From Aquatica leii (Eukaryota; Arthropoda; Insecta; Coleoptera; Lampyridae), in assembly GCA_035610365.1 (NCBI GenBank), contig CM069433.1, positions 52,690,487 through 52,754,486 of the forward strand: a stretch of DNA of 64,000 nucleotides, in the 5' to 3' direction. The notes beneath the pieces are model-generated. The model saw only the letters and a program-made list of their open reading frames with translations. It was not told the origin of the DNA and did not search any database. Below, one piece after another: positions 12,611-26,387 of this stretch (within the stretch, counting starts at the first letter, position 1; each line of letters opens with the position of its first letter). Both the position numbers and the translations under genes were made by a program.

Positions 12611-13690
12611 AAGTAGACACATGTGCAATATAATCACGGATAGTTACACGTTAGAACAAGGCATTAAAATTATACGAACTTACTATGAAAATGGTCGATT
12701 TAAAAAAAATACATATCGTAAATTTTGTAATTTGGTTGGTGTAAATAATCGTTCAAACGAATCTACAACTCAAAGATTAATGAAAAAAAATTGAAGAAAC
12801 TGGTTCTGACGTGGATAGACAAACAAGAACGTTGCTGCTGTAGCACAAAGTGTTGTAGAAGAATCTTCAACATCGATATCACGACGGTCTCAGGAATTAG
12901 GCATTCATTCATCAGTTGTTAGACGTATTTTAAATAAAGATTTGCATTTACATACTTACAAAATGTTATTAACACGGCAATTAAAGCTAACACATCATAA
13001 ATCACACAGAAATTTCGTAACTTGTTAGAACATGATGTTGGTTTTTTTACGTCAAATCATCTTTAGTGCATTTCTCATTAGATGGATTCGTCAACTAACA
13101 AAATTGTCGCATGTGAAAAGATGAAAACCATCAAATAATTTCATAAAAATGATTACATCTACAGAAATGTACTGTTTAATGTGGTTTTTGAACCGACAGA
13201 ACTATCGATCCATTTTTCTTCAAAGATGCAAACTAAACCTTTCTTACTGTCAATGGAAAGCATTATAAACAAATGATTAAAAAATTTTTGTGGTCTCAAC
13301 TTAAAGAAATAGACCTAAACAATCTTTATTTTTAAGAAAACGAAGATAAGAGTCGCACAACACTTAAAAACATTCACCTATTGCGGTCAAAGTCAATTAA
13401 TTTCACGTAATGATGAAATGAACTGGTCACTTAAACCGTGCGATTTAATTCCATGAGATTACTTTCTTTTGAGTTTTTTGAAAAGTAAAATCTATGTGAA
13501 GTGAACAAACCAACAACAATTGCACATATGAAAAACAACATTTGGACCGAGATTGACGAAGTTAATTCGGTAATATGGGAGCACGTTTTTTAACATTCAA
13601 ACGTTTGTGCAAGACCATGTAGACGTGCTCGTGGTGAACATTTAAATGATGTTATTTTTCACATATACTCTTATTTGTTAAGATACATAT
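12611..13690 (+). pseudogene. Decayed mariner-like transposase gene
   Basis: Conceptual translation in shifting plus-strand frames recovers family blocks in order: the N-terminal HTH-like TYRKFCNLVGVNNRS, then VAQSVVEESSTSISRRSQEL, the GIHSSVVRRILNKDLHLHTY box, KLTHHKSHRNF, and later DLIPXDYFLLSFLKSKIY near 13440-13500, the segment just after the third catalytic position. This is the Tc1/mariner-superfamily group abundant in insects. Several stops and frameshifts interrupt it and there is no long ORF. A terminal block with GTCTTTAAAAATCGCG near 12528 and a related reverse-complement stretch near 13750 may be the element ends. Confidence 0.7.
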
Positions 13691-13699
13691 TTTTATAAA

Positions 13700-14649
13700 C
13701 ATAATAAACGCTAGAAAAAATATAAGATTTACATGCTTTATTTTAAAAAATAGACCCTTTTTTGAAAAATCTTTTAAAAATGCATTAACCCTTACAGTGA
13801 TTTTTTATAATTTTTGTGCACTTTTTGCTTTTAAATTCTTTTTTGTTTTATTACTCTAAATTTTTGCCAGTAAAATTATAAGCCATGTTATTCGATTGTA
13901 GGAATTTTTTGTCAGACAATTATTTATTATATTATGAAAATATACAATAAGCTGCAGTGACATGATTATTGTAAATTATTGAGTGGTTTATTGCAAATTC
14001 AATACACTCGTTAATTTTTTACGTGCTTGCTTTGTTTTTGTAAAAATACATAAAGTGCACACTTTTTATTATATGTACCTAATAGGTAACTAATAACGAT
14101 AATGGTTGTCAAACTATTAATTATAAAACTAACAAACTTATTAAAGTAATTGTACTTACTTTTTTATTGGAAATAAATAGTTAGCAAATAAAACTCGCAC
14201 TAAAAGCGAATCGTTTATGTTATACCTTTGGTTATACCGATTTCACAAATACAAATGTAAGAACGTACTTGTTATGTGCGTTTCACCTTGAATTATCAGC
14301 AAAACTTGCTTTTATCAATACACAAATTAAACATATTTTATAAAGAAGATTTATTTATGGTTGGTATAATAATGTAACACTGAAATTTTTTACAACTTGT
14401 ATATAACATACGTTAAAAAACTTGCCTTGTGAAATAACTAAGAAACGGATTTAAATTACTTTAGACTACAAATTTTTAATTACTATTTTTTTAGTATGAA
14501 CAATTTGATATTGTTATTATGGCACATAAGGTTAAGAAAGAGAAATATAGTATAATAAATATTAATGACATAATTATGAACCCTATAATTCTATACAGGA
14601 TCGCTGGTAGTATGTGTAGAAACGGTCGATTATTTCTTAAACTAAGATA
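13700..14649. other. AT-rich intergenic DNA
   Basis: No gene or structured repeat recognised. Confidence 0.5.
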
Positions 14650-14654
14650 GCTAG

Positions 14655-14778
14655 TGTTAAAGTAACGTCTTTATTATAGCAAATCACGCTTACAACTAAC
14701 TACAAAAATGCGCTACACCAACTACAACTAACTACTCTAAGTGGCGCTCGTTATCAATGCTTTGAGATATATTTAACA
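14655..14778 (-). repeat. 3' LTR of the Copia fossil
   Basis: This 124-bp repeat, TGTTAAAGTAACG...ATATTTAACA, matches 21746-21869 with a few differences. It is flanked on its outer side by the target duplication GCTAG. Confidence 0.9.
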
Positions 14779-16288
14779 CCTCCACTATCTCAAAAAGTTG
14801 ATCATGCCAAGTTTTTCTAAAAAGTACATATGTTTTGGTTTTGGCAAACCTTTTATGAAAACATCTGCAGTCATTTCATTAGTTGAAAGATATTGAATGT
14901 CAACTATACAATCTACAAGAGCCTGCCTAATGAAATAATGCCTCACATCTATGTGTTTTGATCTTTTCTGGAAAACAAAATTTGCCGATAATTTCTGAGC
15001 ACTTTGAATATCATCAAATAGCACTACACTGTCCTTCCATCAAATCAATGCAATCAAGAGATTCCTAAGATAGATAGCTTCTTTCGAGACTTCGCAGAAG
15101 GCCTTGTATTCGGATTCGGTGCTGGACAAAGCAATTGTGTTCCCAGCTTTCCTATGCGATCGCTCCGCCCGATAACTTGAAAACAAAACTAGTGTACGAT
15201 TTTCTGTCTTTTTAGTCACCTGCCCAATTAGTATCAGCATAACCTTCTAAGTTAAAACCGTCTTTACAAAATTTTAAGGCATAATTTTAGTAATTTGCAA
15301 ATAGCGTAACATACGTTTTGCACATTTCCAGTGTTCCTTTAAATAATAATTATTAAATAAACTTAAATAACTTATTGTAAATTCTATGTCCGGTCGTGTT
15401 AGGACCGCCAAATACATAAAGTTTCCTTCTGGCTTCTGATAAGGTACATCGTTAACATTAACTTCAGAACTACAATCTAAGTGCAAGTTACTTTCCATAG
15501 GAGTACTAACACTTTTGCAATCTGCCATATTAAATTTCTTCAAAAGTTCATTAATATAGTTTTCTTGGTCTAAATAAATATTATTTTTAACATCTCTACT
15601 TATTCTTACACCTACACATTCTTTGGCTTCTCCCAAATCCCTAATTTTAAAAATTAAACTTAATTGTTCCTTTAAAGAATTAGCAGTTACTATTTCATTA
15701 GAAAAAACCAAAATGTCATCCAGATGCAAAGCTACAATTTTGAGTAAACCATCCTTCCTTTTTGTGTATAAGCAAGGTTCATATCTGGATTTACAATAAT
15801 CTAAACCTAGTAACAATTCATCGACACTTTTATTCCAAGCCCTGCGTGATTATTTTAGTCCATAAACAGCCTTATTTAATTTATACACTTTATCCTCATT
15901 ACCACTCGATGTAAAACCTTCAGATTGTCTCATATAGACATTTTCCTCTAAGATACCATTCAAGAAAGCTGTCTTCACATCTAAGTGTCTAATGCTTAAA
16001 CCTAACTTGAACTGATAAAGCAATTAAAAGTCTTAAAGTCGAATGTCGAACCACAGGTACAAAAGTTTCTGTATAATCAATGCACTACTTTTGTGTGAAT
16101 CCATGGGCAACTAACCTACCACGATAATTGAGTCTGTCTTCACTATCACACTTTGTTTTGTACACCCACTTGCACTCAACTATAGTTCCTTCCTTCCACA
16201 AATTTACTAGTTCCCAAGTCATGTTGTTTTCAAACGATTTCATCTCCTCAATCATAGCATTTCTCTATTTTTCTTAATCAGGTCTTGA

Positions 16289-19200
16289 CCCAGCAAACAT
16301 ACATATAAATTTTCTATAAAATATATGTAAAATTTAAAGAAATAGTCATACATAAGCCTTTTTACATCTAGAATATATCAGTCTTCCTTATGAAAATAAC
16401 ATCTATTTTACATTTGGGTTTATATATAAGAAATATATAAGTTAATATAAATAAACATGTATATTACATACAAGAGTTTACATGAATCGTACATATTAAG
16501 GTTAACATATTTCTTATATGAAAAATCATACGTATTAAAAACATGAGAATGTTTATATATATTTAATATGAAAAAAAGTATATACTGTTTATATAGCAAA
16601 ATTTATGATTATTTTACATAAGAATAGAAATGTATTAAAAATATAATTAAATTCAGATCGGGTTAATGTGTATAAAAGGACGTATTGTAGATGTAAATCA
16701 GATTACATTTACTTAACATATACATTATATGCAGTACCTGTTAAACGCCAGTTATAACTTGTTACATCATTTTATTTACCTATCCTATACCAGAGCTCAT
16801 TAATTACATTATGTTACTTGTTTGGCAATTTTTATCAGACCATTAGTTTTAAAAGGTAGTTTTATTGGACCAATTTTCTAATTTGTATCAGTATTGTTTA
16901 ATTTCAAGAACGGGCTCAGAATGAAAAGAACAAGTTAATTTTCCCCACGTTAACTTTTCCAAAAAGTTAATAAGACGTATATCTTTATTGAAAAAATCAG
17001 TTATAAATATACATAAATTGGCATACTATTCTTATACATATATTTGTCAGGGCTGTGGTTGCTGTTTAGCTGAAATTGAATAACAACAACCTTTTGGCTT
17101 AAAATTTACAGTTCTTCGAAAATGACCTTATTTTGTCCTTGATTTATCCTAAAACAGTATTCACCGACAACGATATTACGAATAAAAAAGATAATGGCGT
17201 TTCATGATTATTGAACTTCAAAAAATTAAAAAATATTATTTGGAATAATAAAGAACATTTAACAATAGAATTTAACAGCACCATTCACAGGTAGCAAGAA
17301 TCGTTCAAAGTAATCACACGTATACGGAAATGTTTAACAAAATAAAAGTAAACTTTGTGCTATTTCTAGCAAGCATGTTTTGACTAAACAATGAATATAA
17401 ATTAGAATATACAAATTATTAAAATAAGTCAGATTATGTTATAAATTTTTGGAATATCATTCGTTTAGAAATGTATGAAACTATCTCAAATCGTCGAATT
17501 AAGCCATTCTTAGAAATGTGTACAATGTCAAAGCAACCGCTGCAATTAGGTTTCCTAAAAATTTTACGATGGCTGCCTTGCACGTGAGAGAACAATAGGA
17601 TTTAAGCAATGTGCTGTATTTTACAACACTACCTCTCTCATCTGCAAAAACTTTCCACTTCAACTTTGTGGATTTTTAGATTTTTGTTTATGCATTATTT
17701 CTTATTTACTATTTAAATGCAGTTGCAATTTGTTGTTGAAACTGAATCGAAACATTTATTACTCTTGTTTTTATTTATTCGGTGTTTTAAATCCATTTTG
17801 TTTAGTGTTCTTTTTATTATTATTTTGTGAATCTTGTTTGATAAGCTAAAGGGTAAGTAATGTTTGTATTAATCGTATTCATATCCCCATATACTTTGTT
17901 AGTATTAATTTGAATAGGATTAGGATTTATTTATTAATTCTTAGAAAATTATCGAAGTTCCATAAAAAACAGTATCTTTTTTAAGACTATAGAAAAAATA
18001 ACAATGTTATAATTTAATTAAACTAACTGACTTCTTTGTAAAAAAAAATTTAACTATTTGATAATGACGTGATGGTTTTTGAGTTTAAATAAGATGCCAT
18101 TGAATTATGAATCGGGAATTATACTCAAGTTTACAACGCAAACACCACATTACGACGTTATATAAAAGGAATACAACAAATTTTTTAATTAACATTTATA
18201 CTTGAATTTGAAGTTTTAATAAAAAAGGCATTGTTTTTTAAAAACATTAAAAATTACACTAATTTATGAATACATTATTAGGTTTAAATCTTTGAAGTCG
18301 CATTAAAATATACAGATTTGTTAACATTCCTAAAGATCGTTTCACTTATACAGGGTTACAACCAATTCGAGGGCCACCATGAGGATCTCCGAAACGGTAA
18401 GAGATACGAGGTTGGTTTAATTAGAGAAAAGTTGCACTATTTTATAACCTTTCATATTCCGCTAAAAAACGAAATTATCTACAGGGATTTCCGAAAAATA
18501 TAGGTTTTTGAGAAAGATCCCAGATTTTGTGTGATGATTTCTATAACTATCATTTTAAAATCAATCAGTCAATCAATATTACTTTAATCTAGCGAACGTG
18601 GTTTTTTACAGGTGTAATCAAGAATACATATAAGGACGTCACCGATGAGTTCGAGGTGATTGCGAGCGCTCTGTTTGGCGAAGCTGCAAATTAAATCAAA
18701 TAAATAATGAAAATACTTCTTATATTATTAGTTACTTAGTGTTAGTTTTTTAACTGTATTTGCCTGCTAATACCATAAATAAATATCTAAGATTTACAAA
18801 TTATACGGAGGTTACTTTATTTTAAATTTAAGTATGGGTTTAAAATGTATATAAAAAAAAGAAGTTTCTATATTCACAAACGTAAGTATCTATTTTTAGC
18901 TTTAGGTGCTTACGGTACCTAATTCTTATGAACAGGAGTACTGCGGTCATACATGCGTCAACAGATATTTTATTTCAATTATTTATCGGCTTCTAAGACA
19001 TGCGTATGAAAATTAATTAATACATTTAATTAATTATTAATACGTATTTTAAACCTCTCCCTTATATAAGGATTATATAAATTTTGTATATTATCAGACA
19101 TTAAATATATATAGAAAATTTATGTTTATCATACATTATTTACTTACATAGAATATACATAAAACGAAGGGTAAAACGAATGATACTTTTACATGTTCTA

Positions 19201-19402
19201 TACATTAGTCGTCCTAGAAAATTGATGTAAGCTAGATGTAAACTAGATGTACAGATTTTACCTAAAATATCTGTAATTTATACATGTGGAATTGCTGACA
19301 TCCTGACATGTAAATACACTAGATCCTTCTTTCCCATTTATATAAGGCTAACCTTAAATTATCTTAAATATACGTATATCTGATGTAGCAATGTTTGTTG
19401 GG
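16289..19402. mobile_element. 3.1-kb TIR element nested in Copia
   Basis: The ends CCCAGCAAACATACATATAA and, reverse-complemented, CCCAACAAACATTGC form short imperfect inverted repeats. A 3-bp direct repeat TGA (16286-16288 and 19403-19405) flanks them. Copia coding homology stops at one side and resumes at the other, which fixes the insertion point. Subterminal regions are rich in TATATAAG/TTATATAA motifs and share TAAGGTTA. No transposase is recognised, so it is likely non-autonomous. It contains exon-like coding segments at 18354-18396 and 18612-18694. The superfamily is unknown; a 3-bp target duplication would fit PIF/Harbinger or CACTA, but the ends do not clearly match either. Confidence 0.75.
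18354..18694 (+). CDS. Two spliceable exons inside the nested TIR element
   Basis: Exon A (18354-18396) follows a CACTTATACAG acceptor and ends at an ACG|GTAAGAG donor. Exon B (18612-18694) follows TTTTTTACAG and ends at TAA. Exon A read as GYNQFEGHHEDLRN leaves one base that completes the first codon of exon B, giving GVIKNTYKDVTDEFEVIASA and then LFGEAAN before the stop. The phases therefore agree across a 215-bp intron, and AATAAA occurs about 10 bp after the stop. These codons are GC-richer than the surroundings. The style resembles C-terminal exons of multi-exon insect genes found near or within transposons, but I do not recognise the protein with confidence. Either it is the element's own gene or a captured host exon pair. 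Upstream exons were not found. Confidence 0.42.
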
Positions 19403-21745
19403 TGACAATGCCTCTTTTATGGTATTCAGTGCTTGAATGTTCGCATCTGCACATAAGTATGTCACATAGTCTTCAAATTCTTTGGAGTTCTTTGTCTTTC
19501 GGACCTTCGAGGTTTTTCTCTGATTTCGTACGATACATCGCAATCACAATCACTTCATCTTGATCATTTGCAGCTTTTCAATTAATTAAATTTCTATCTA
19601 CACCGATAACATCTTCAATATTCTTATGCAATTGTACTACTGTACACTGAATCGTTATCCTCTTCATCTATACTAATTAGCATCTGAATTTCGTCTTGAA
19701 TGTCTTCCATGATAACTACGTCCCTACTTATTTTTATCTGATATAAATTCGGATCATACAATTGATAACCTTTACTGTATCCAACTAAAATCATACTATT
19801 TGATTTTTTATCCCACTTCAATCTATTGGCTTTAAGGACGTGCATCATGACTTTGCTACCAAAAATTCTTACATTACTAATGTCAGGTTTCTTACCAAAC
19901 AATGCTTCAAAAGGGGTTTTGTTGTCGAGTCCAGACGTAACACTTCGCTTGCTCAAGTTAATTGTAGTATTGACGGTTTCCACCCAGAATTTCTTTTCCA
20001 GCTTAGCATCAAACAACATACACCTGGCTTTTTCCACTATCGTTCTGTTTAACCGTTCTGCCAAACCATTTTGTTCTGGTGAATAAGGAATTAATTTTTG
20101 ATGTAGTATGCCCATTATTTTCTGTAAACTCACCCCCAGTGCCACTTCTTAAAATCCCCATTTTTTCTGTTTGATTTTCCACTAAAATTTTAAATTGCTT
20201 AAAGTAATCAAATACATTGTCTTTACTGTGTAAGAAATAAACGGAAGTCATCTTACTAAAGTAATCTCGAAATGTAAGGAAATACCTGGCACCACCTAAT
20301 GATTTCATTTCTACCAACCAGGACCACAAACGTTTGCGTGTATAATTTCTAAAATACTGCTTGCGCGAGACCCTTTGCTTGGAAATGGTAATCTTGCTTG
20401 CTTGCCTGCATTACTTAGTTCACAGTTGTTTTTGATTACTATTATTGCACTGTTACGCATTATGCCTTCGATAGGCATTTTTTAATCTCATAGTGTCGTT
20501 TTGATTCATATGTCCTAACCCACGATGCCAAGTTTGGCCTGAATTTAAATTTCCTGTAGCTAAGAAACACTGCTCTGCACGTACAATGTCCAGTTTGTAC
20601 ATGTTATCGACCAATTTAGCTGCCGCAACACGTTGATTGCTCTTATTAGAACTCTTGTAACCATCAGTACCAAAAACTACTTTGTTACCATTATTAACCA
20701 GTGGACTAACCGATAAAAAGTTGGTAGCAATTTGTAGCACATACAAAACATCTTTAACCACTACTTTGAAAGATCCTTTGTCAATCCTGGTTGTGATTTT
20801 TAAGTTATCACTACTTTCAACTATTACTTTTGAATTGTTTGCAACTGTAATTTCACCTGGACCTTGTTTATCTGTAACTTTTGTTGAGCAACTTTTGTTT
20901 GCAATTAGATGTGAACTTGCACCCGAGTCCACATACCATTCATTCTTATTAAATTGTTCACTTAAAAACACAGCACTAAAAGCATTCGCAGTATTCGCAC
21001 TGTCGTTGTTTGTTATTATACCTGGGCATTTATTTTTGAACTGTCCAATCTCATTACATTTGTAACAACGGATTTCTTTTTTAACATTTGAATGTTGCAA
21101 TTTGTTTAGATCACCTGACTTATGTCGCCATCTTGCTTTACCGGCAAAAACGTTATCTTTATGTTGTGCGTTATCTGCATTGCTGGCTTCATCTTCCGCC
21201 ATATCCAATAACTTAGTTTTTATTGCATCAGTAGTTACTGTAATGCCGCTATGTTCGATAGTCATTACCATAGGACTATACTTATCTGGTAATCCTGCTA
21301 ACAATAAAGATCCTATCTATTCTTCACTGATTTCAAATCCCGTCCTTCGTAGCTTTTGTGCCGTTTCAATCACGTGATTTACATAGGACGCCATATTGTC
21401 CATGTTTTCCAATCGTGTGGATATCAATGATTTTAACAAACTTATTTTTCTTGCGAATCCATCATCATCGTAAAGGTTTTTCAGCTTTTCCAAAGTTCTT
21501 CTGCTGTTCTTGCTTCCTTTATAAGGATGTACAACAAAGTATCAACTGTTAACATTAGTTTTGCTTTTGCTTGAATAATTTTCTGCGAGTCCATTTCTTT
21601 TCCCTCAATGCACTGTTTCAAGCCATCAAGAATTAGGATTTTTTGTCGCGAAAGCTCACTCACTATAGTTTTCACGACCCTTCAATTTCGGAACACTTGC
21701 AAAATAATTGTTCGCCATTTTTAACACCCTTTTTTGCACTGGGCT

Positions 21746-21869
21746 CATTAAAGTAACGTCTTTATTATAGCAAATCACGCTTACGACTAACTACAAAAAT
21801 GCAACACATCAGCTACAACTAACTACTCTAGGTAGCGCTCGTTATCAATGCCTTGAGATATATTTAACA
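21746..21869 (-). repeat. 5' LTR of the Copia fossil
   Basis: Copy of 14655-14778. The outer flank carries the second GCTAG. Inner sequence on the minus strand proceeds to the primer-site region and gag. Confidence 0.9.
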
Positions 21870-21874
21870 GCTAG

Positions 21875-23837
21875 CGAAAAATGTTAAACGGAAAAGTTTT
21901 GAAAACGTTATCACAACAAAAAAAATTAAGTATACTCAATTAGTCAAAAAGTCACAGAAAAAGTTACTTTTTTGATAACGGAACGACCTGTATATTACAC
22001 AATATTTAAATTCGCTCAAAATTCTAAACAAAACATACCTAAAATCAACCGTTTTTGAGATATCGAAATATCTTAACGCTTCACCGTTTTTTGTTATTTA
22101 ATTATCTTGACAAAAGGCACGTTTTAGTCAGACCGTGCGTTGGAACTTAAATGATTTTTAAAATATTTCAGTGTTTTAATAAAATTGGAAGTATCAACAA
22201 TCGGATAAACAGTGGATGACCGGTAAGCATTACAACTTAACCAATATATTTAAATGTTAGATGTGATAAAAAATCTAGGACAGACGACTCAACAAAGTTC
22301 TTAATTTATGATATCAGTCCATGTTCAATAAAAAAATTATAAAACGAGGTAAAATTCGACTCATATAAAATTTACGTGTTACAAAAATTATGTCGCAATA
22401 TTAAGTATAAATTGAACCAGAATGCCAACTTTGAAAATCATATTTTGTTTTTATCGAATGTTTTGTTTAAATAGGCAAGTAAACCGACACAGCTGTAGGT
22501 ACTAAAATCCACATTGGATAGAGCAAGTTCACACGTGACAACACCCTGTTTTATAAACGAAAACTTAATCACAATATTTATTACTCTTGCAAGAGAACAT
22601 TGTTCCAGAGCTTAAAAGATTATTCCCGAATAATCATAGTCGCTATTATACAATAGTTTTAACAAGATAGTGCTCTTCCACATTCTGAACGTGCGGTGCG
22701 GCAATATTGTTGTGTATGCGTATCGTCGTAGGTACACGCGACAAAACAACAATGACAATAAAAAAAATTTAACATTAGTATTATTTTACATTAACTGTTC
22801 GGTAATATAATTAATAATATTCTATAAAAGCAATAGGTCCAATATAAAAAATATCTGGACGAAGCTTTTCCTGGTAAATAGATTGGACGTAGGGGAACAA
22901 TTGAATAGCATCTGACTCCACTTAAATTGTATATAGGGTAATGTAAAAAATTTTGTCTATAAGAATAGGGCATAGTATTCTCCTACACCCTTTTAGATTC
23001 AATATAAACTTTTGTTCAACGAATTGATTACTACTCATTGTCAGGAAGTAAGCGATGGACACTATGGACACTTTATAGCATACGAATTCAAAGAAAATTA
23101 ATTTCATTTCATTTCATACTAATTAATTGATATATTGTAATAAATTATTAGAAAATGATATTTTTATCACTTTTACGTTATTAGAGTACATTTTTGTACC
23201 GTACATAACCACGAATACTTTCTTCCTCGTAATAAATTTGAGTATGTCAGCAAGAAAATAATTTTTATATGTAAGTGTTTGGTTTGATTTTATAATTCGT
23301 TTAAACTTAATTGAGAGATTTACGCTTACACAATTTTTTTTTGGTTGCTTGGGGTCATATAAATTAAACATAAGAAAAATACAGAAATTACAAAACGATA
23401 GTAACTCGAAATGAAGTACAGTTTTTGCGATTGTATATAGATAATTTACAGAAATTTAGCCACGCTATACTCCCAGGGAATAACAGTTACGTTTATTTAC
23501 CGTCATTAGTCACTTATGGTAGCGTGGGTTTTTTTAGAATTTTGAGATTAAATATTGTACAATATACAAAATGTTCAATTAACAAAAAAGGAACCTTGGT
23601 TTCCTGTCATTTTTTAACTGATTCTGTATACATAACTATTGTTTAGTGTAATAATTTTTTTAAAATTTTAGAACTTCTGTATTCATCATTTTTCGCTAGT
23701 ATAAGAAATAATCGACTGCCATACATATTAGCCACCTTGCATATGTTTTATTTTATTGATCAAATAATTAATTTTTGAAAATATGAAAAAAACTTGTATT
23801 AATAACAACGATTTATCAACTTATGTTACCTCAAAAG
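21875..23837. other. AT-rich intergenic DNA
   Basis: No coding homology. Open frames at 22791-23371 (minus) and 23425-23646 (plus) are hydrophobic, low-complexity and without motifs. Confidence 0.5.
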
Positions 23838-24015
23838 CAGTGGTCGGATCGATACTTTTTAGAAGTGTTACTATACGATAATTGATATTTTGAGAAAAAT
23901 GTATCGCGATAATCCAAAATTCTCTACATTGTCTAGAATGGTATCGTGACACCAATAAAAGTATCGGTATAATTTATTGCGTTACTTATGCCGATACTTT
24001 TTCATTAGTGATCTG
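23838..24015. repeat. Possible hAT-type MITE
   Basis: Begins CAGTGGTCGG and ends AGTGATCTG, so the outermost bases could be hAT-like inverted ends. CGATACTTTTT also occurs near both ends, but in direct orientation. I found no matching 8-bp target duplication, so this is weak. Confidence 0.25.
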
Positions 24016-24131
24016 AGAATACAAGTCCCGATAAGAATTTTACATTGCTTTAAGTTGCATCTCTATTATTAAGGTTCAGGTATTCCGATCTTGCTAAAAT
24101 AAAATTAAAAATCAGATAATCTTGACAATTT

Positions 24132-25960
24132 CCAGCAAACACACAACGTCCCAGAGACGTCCGTTTTATGTCCATATGATGTCTTTACATCCCGGGACTT
24201 AAAACGGACGTCTTTAGGATGTCTTTCATAGGACGCCCCCTAGATGTAATGAAGAACATACGATGGGATGTCCTATGCAGGATTACAATTTTGGGCGTTT
24301 ATTAAATTATGTTTCTAATCAAATTATTTGTTGATTATCGATAATATAAAATAGACAAGGATATATATAATAGTTGAATAAATATTATCAATCAATTTTG
24401 GTTAGTTGTAACCCAACAGCGGATACTTACTTCCACTCCACCGATAGTTGGGTTTCGCACATAGACAAGACTAATACGTTTTTGGTATCTTGTATTTATT
24501 TATAATGTATAAAAATCATGATTTATGATTATTAAATTCAAATACTGAATATAAGAAAAAGTCAAAGGAAATTAAAAGATCACAATTAGTGATAGAGGAT
24601 CCAATAATTTTTCAATCACGCTGTAAATCGTCTCTCTAATTTTTTGATAAATAGTTCTGATTCACAATTTACAGATACTATACATTGTGTCAATGAGTCA
24701 CGAATCTTGCGGGAACACACAAAAATCGACTTTACGATATCAACATCACCGATAACGCACGCTAGTCTAACTTGCTTGATACAAATTTCGTGTAAATACC
24801 AGTCGGTTGTCGTGCCACCTACAATTTTACAATGGAATTGTAGTCAGTTTAGTTTGCAGTTGTATTGCAAAAAGATGCTCCCCTTATTGTTAAAATTGCA
24901 TTTGAATAAGGCCGTCGTAATTTGTGGTTCTAAATAGTGCAATATAAAATTTAATAGAAAAAAACTACAGCTTCATAAAAGAGTAGGTATGTATTTATGT
25001 GCTACCTATTGCTCAAATGCTCCTCATAGAAAATTATATCAGAATGCAATTCTAAGTGGTAAGATCAAATATTTTGTTTTATACACATAACTGTTTATTG
25101 TAAACAAGAAAAAAATAAAAATGTGGACAAATCAGAACATTCATTTCTCCAGTTTCAACTATACAGCATTGCACTTTGCAACAGCTTGGTTGATAGGTAT
25201 TTATATTAAAATTTGAATAGACCTTTCATTTGTATGATTTTTATAGATGACAACTTAATGAAAGTAATTATTTCAAACTATATTTTTTCCATTTTTGTGC
25301 TAATTTTCAATTTCCGGTTTTATTTAAATCTTATTTCTCTTGTTTCCGTAATTAATTGAATGTCAAAAAATTTTAAATGCATAGATTTGCATTAATAAAT
25401 AAGTTATTAGTTGTATAAGTACAAAAGTATTGTATTTTAGATAAACATTCAACCCTGGTAGTATTTGGCAATGCGATCTGAGTTTTATGAGTTGATTACA
25501 GGATGAGTTATATATATTTTAAGATCGAAGAGATTTCGAAAATTAACGAAACTAGTGCTTCTAAATTCGTTAAATGAATGCTGTCCTGTCAAAATGAAAG
25601 TGAACAGAAATAAAGTTTTATCCATGTAAATTTTTTCTGTAAATGAATATGTATAATATGTTGTTTATGTAATTAGGTTTTGTATTCAAAATTTATTGTA
25701 ATAATTTTTTTAAATACAAATGTCGTTAAATGTAACTTTAGCCTTTTGAATAAATTAATGGAATAAATGGTATTAAATGGACCTACACGGAACATTCACG
25801 AACGTTCCGCAATGGTCCTGAGTTGTGACAAGTGAACATTGGCAGCACTTAAATAGAATATTTGTAGGCTTTAACGGGATGTCCTTATAATGTTTCAAAA
25901 TTCACTGACATTCTTGGGACGCCGTTGTATCGTCCTTGTGTTTATTGTGTTGATATGGGA
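24132..25960. mobile_element. Repeat with CCAGCAAACA end and GACGTCC motifs
   Basis: The left end CCAGCAAACACACAACGTCC shares CCAGCAAACA with the element at 16289. It is followed by a hairpin: GACGTCCGTTTTATGTCC (about 24159-24176) against GGGACTTAAAACGGACGTC (about 24199-24217). Several more GACGTCC/ATGTCCT motifs follow. A related but more diverged GTCC-rich block lies at 25870-25955 in reverse orientation and may be the other end. No coding gene is recognised between them; the plus-strand frame at 24644-24937 has no motif I know. Right boundary uncertain. Confidence 0.45.
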
Positions 25961-26298
25961 ACAATTTCTATGATGACGTCATAACCTTCGATGTAATGAA
26001 AAGGGTGTTACATCTATGTCGATTAAGGATACCGATTTGTACCCATTAACTAATAACACCATATGTATGTTATTGCTTATTTAAGCAAATTTTATGAAAT
26101 TCTGGGAAATGTGCCGCTAGCTAGCCGCAAGCTTCAAAGGAAAAAATTGTATTATATTTCTTATTCTAATTTTGTTTTATCTAAAGTATCAGTCCTTTGC
26201 ACGTACGAATGTACATACATATCAAGTTGTTGTCACAATTAATTATAATTTTTTTTTTGAAGTGAAACTTCTTTATCGGCGTTGGAAAAAAATTTACC

Positions 26299-26387
26299 GT
26301 CACATTTTACGCATCACATTTTTCCGTTACGCGCCATCTTTTTTTCGGTTACGCGTCACATTTTTCAGTTACGCGCCATCTTTTTTT
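26299..26387 (+). repeat. Four ~22-bp tandem units
   Basis: Units of roughly 21-23 bp with the core GTTACGCGYCAYMTTTTT repeat about four times. The two versions, CGCGCCATC and CGCGTCACA, alternate, so the repeat of higher order is about 44 bp. Confidence 0.7.

Larger units (their letters stand above)
14655..21869 (-). mobile_element. Copia LTR retrotransposon fossil with nested insert
   Basis: Minus-strand Ty1/copia element bounded by about 124-bp LTRs and a 5-bp target duplication GCTAG (14650-14654 and 21870-21874). Reading leftwards: a GCCCAGTGCAAAAAA-type region after the 5' LTR; gag from about 21719; the zinc knuckle CYKCNEIGQFKNKC (about 21040); protease WYVDSGASSHLIAN (about 20930); a pre-integrase TWHRGLGHMNQND block (about 20510); the integrase core (about 19630-20330); reverse transcriptase (about 15270-16280); and copia RNase H with ALSSTESEYKAF and STNEMTADVFIKGLPKPKH (about 14790-15240). 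It is broken, with several breaks plus a 3.1-kb foreign insertion between integrase and reverse transcriptase. The LTRs have diverged slightly, so it is moderately old. Without the insert it would be about 4.1 kb. Confidence 0.93.

Noticed and set aside
20682-21552. Plus-strand ORFs up to 127 aa
   Set aside because: Antisense shadows of the Copia gag-protease region.
23838-24015. Definite hAT MITE
   Set aside because: Only a few terminal bases are inverted, the stronger CGATACTTTTT repeat is direct, and no 8-bp duplication is present; kept only as a weak repeat call.
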